DNA of 6,373 bases from UBA8752 sp965659115. GTDB taxonomy: Bacteria; Bacteroidota; Bacteroidia; Flavobacteriales_D; Sanyastnellaceae. This document shows positions 6,290 to 6,373 of the stretch, piece by piece. How positions within the stretch are numbered: the first letter of the stretch is position 1; every line of letters starts with the position of its first letter. The position numbers were made by a program, and so were the translations under genes. The stretch is taken from assembly GCA_965659115.1 (NCBI GenBank), contig CBFHUP010000086.1:1-6373 (forward strand). The letters run 5' to 3'. The notes under the pieces were generated by a model that was not told the DNA's origin, did not search any database, and saw only the letters and a list, made by a program, of their open reading frames with translations.

Positions 6290-6373
6290 CATTCGCAAGG
6301 CGGAGACCTTGCCCGCTGAGTTCTACACCCGGGACGACGTGTTTGCGGCGTCCAAAGACCTTGTGTTCTCCAA
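6264..6373 (+). CDS. Putative Rieske-type ring-hydroxylating oxygenase alpha subunit, N-terminus only (3' truncated)
   Basis: An ATG at 6264, inside the permease 3' end in another frame, opens 36 codons with no stop to the window edge. An in-frame stop at 6252-6254 makes this the only possible ATG. The peptide has the pattern FHIDLDIRKAETLPAEFYT, then DVFAASKDLVF. From memory this matches the N-terminus of Bacteroidota proteins annotated as aromatic-ring-hydroxylating dioxygenase alpha subunits or choline-monooxygenase-like Rieske proteins, where an ID-DI-KA-TLP-FY segment leads to F-ASK-IF and then the Rieske domain. The 2Fe-2S ligands (CxH...CxxH) and the catalytic iron site would lie outside the window, so the enzyme class rests on the N-terminal segment alone. 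The 26-base overlap with the permease suggests the two are translated together. Alternative: an unrelated protein that shares the pattern by chance. Confidence 0.65.
   Translation, partial: MTPFHIDLDIRKAETLPAEFYTRDDVFAASKDLVFS

Overview
The window looks like a piece of a Bacteroidota chromosome, most likely from Flavobacteriales. Three things point there: a large PKD/Ig-repeat surface protein ending in a type IX secretion (T9SS) type B sorting domain, a lipoprotein carrying the GCTDPxAxNYD...DDGSC motif repeats common in marine and freshwater flavobacteria, and starts that lack clear Shine-Dalgarno sites. All genes are on the + strand. GC content is moderate to high for this phylum. No RNA gene, insertion sequence or CRISPR array was seen.

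Layout. (1) 1-2880: the 3' part of a giant secreted adhesin-like protein, with about ten PKD/Ig-like modules, mostly with paired cysteines, followed by the T9SS type B C-terminal domain; its 5' end lies outside the window. (2) 2881-3069: a 189-base AT-rich gap with one weak dyad and no convincing promoter. (3) 3070-4056 and 4053-4880: two small envelope genes overlapping by ATGA, one a lipoprotein and one an exported protein. Each carries what I read as a diverged BamE/SmpA-like domain, and the two copies resemble each other, so they are probably paralogues or at least functional partners. (4) 4893-4928: a perfect 16-bp stem with a 4-base loop and a T-run, a strong intrinsic terminator closing that pair. 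(5) 4985-6289: a 12-TM APC-superfamily amino-acid/amine permease close to AdiC (arginine/agmatine antiporter). (6) 6264-6373: the first 36 codons of a gene in another frame, overlapping the permease end by 26 bases. Its N-terminus resembles Bacteroidota Rieske-type aromatic-ring-hydroxylating oxygenase alpha subunits.

How the genes work together. The window holds three probable transcription units. The adhesin would be exported through Sec and T9SS and anchored or released at the cell surface. The lipoprotein/exported pair acts in the envelope and has no assigned function; it is the least understood part of the window. The permease and the putative Rieske oxygenase are probably translationally coupled and may form an uptake-plus-oxidation unit for an amine or amino-acid-like compound; this is inference from overlap and family only.
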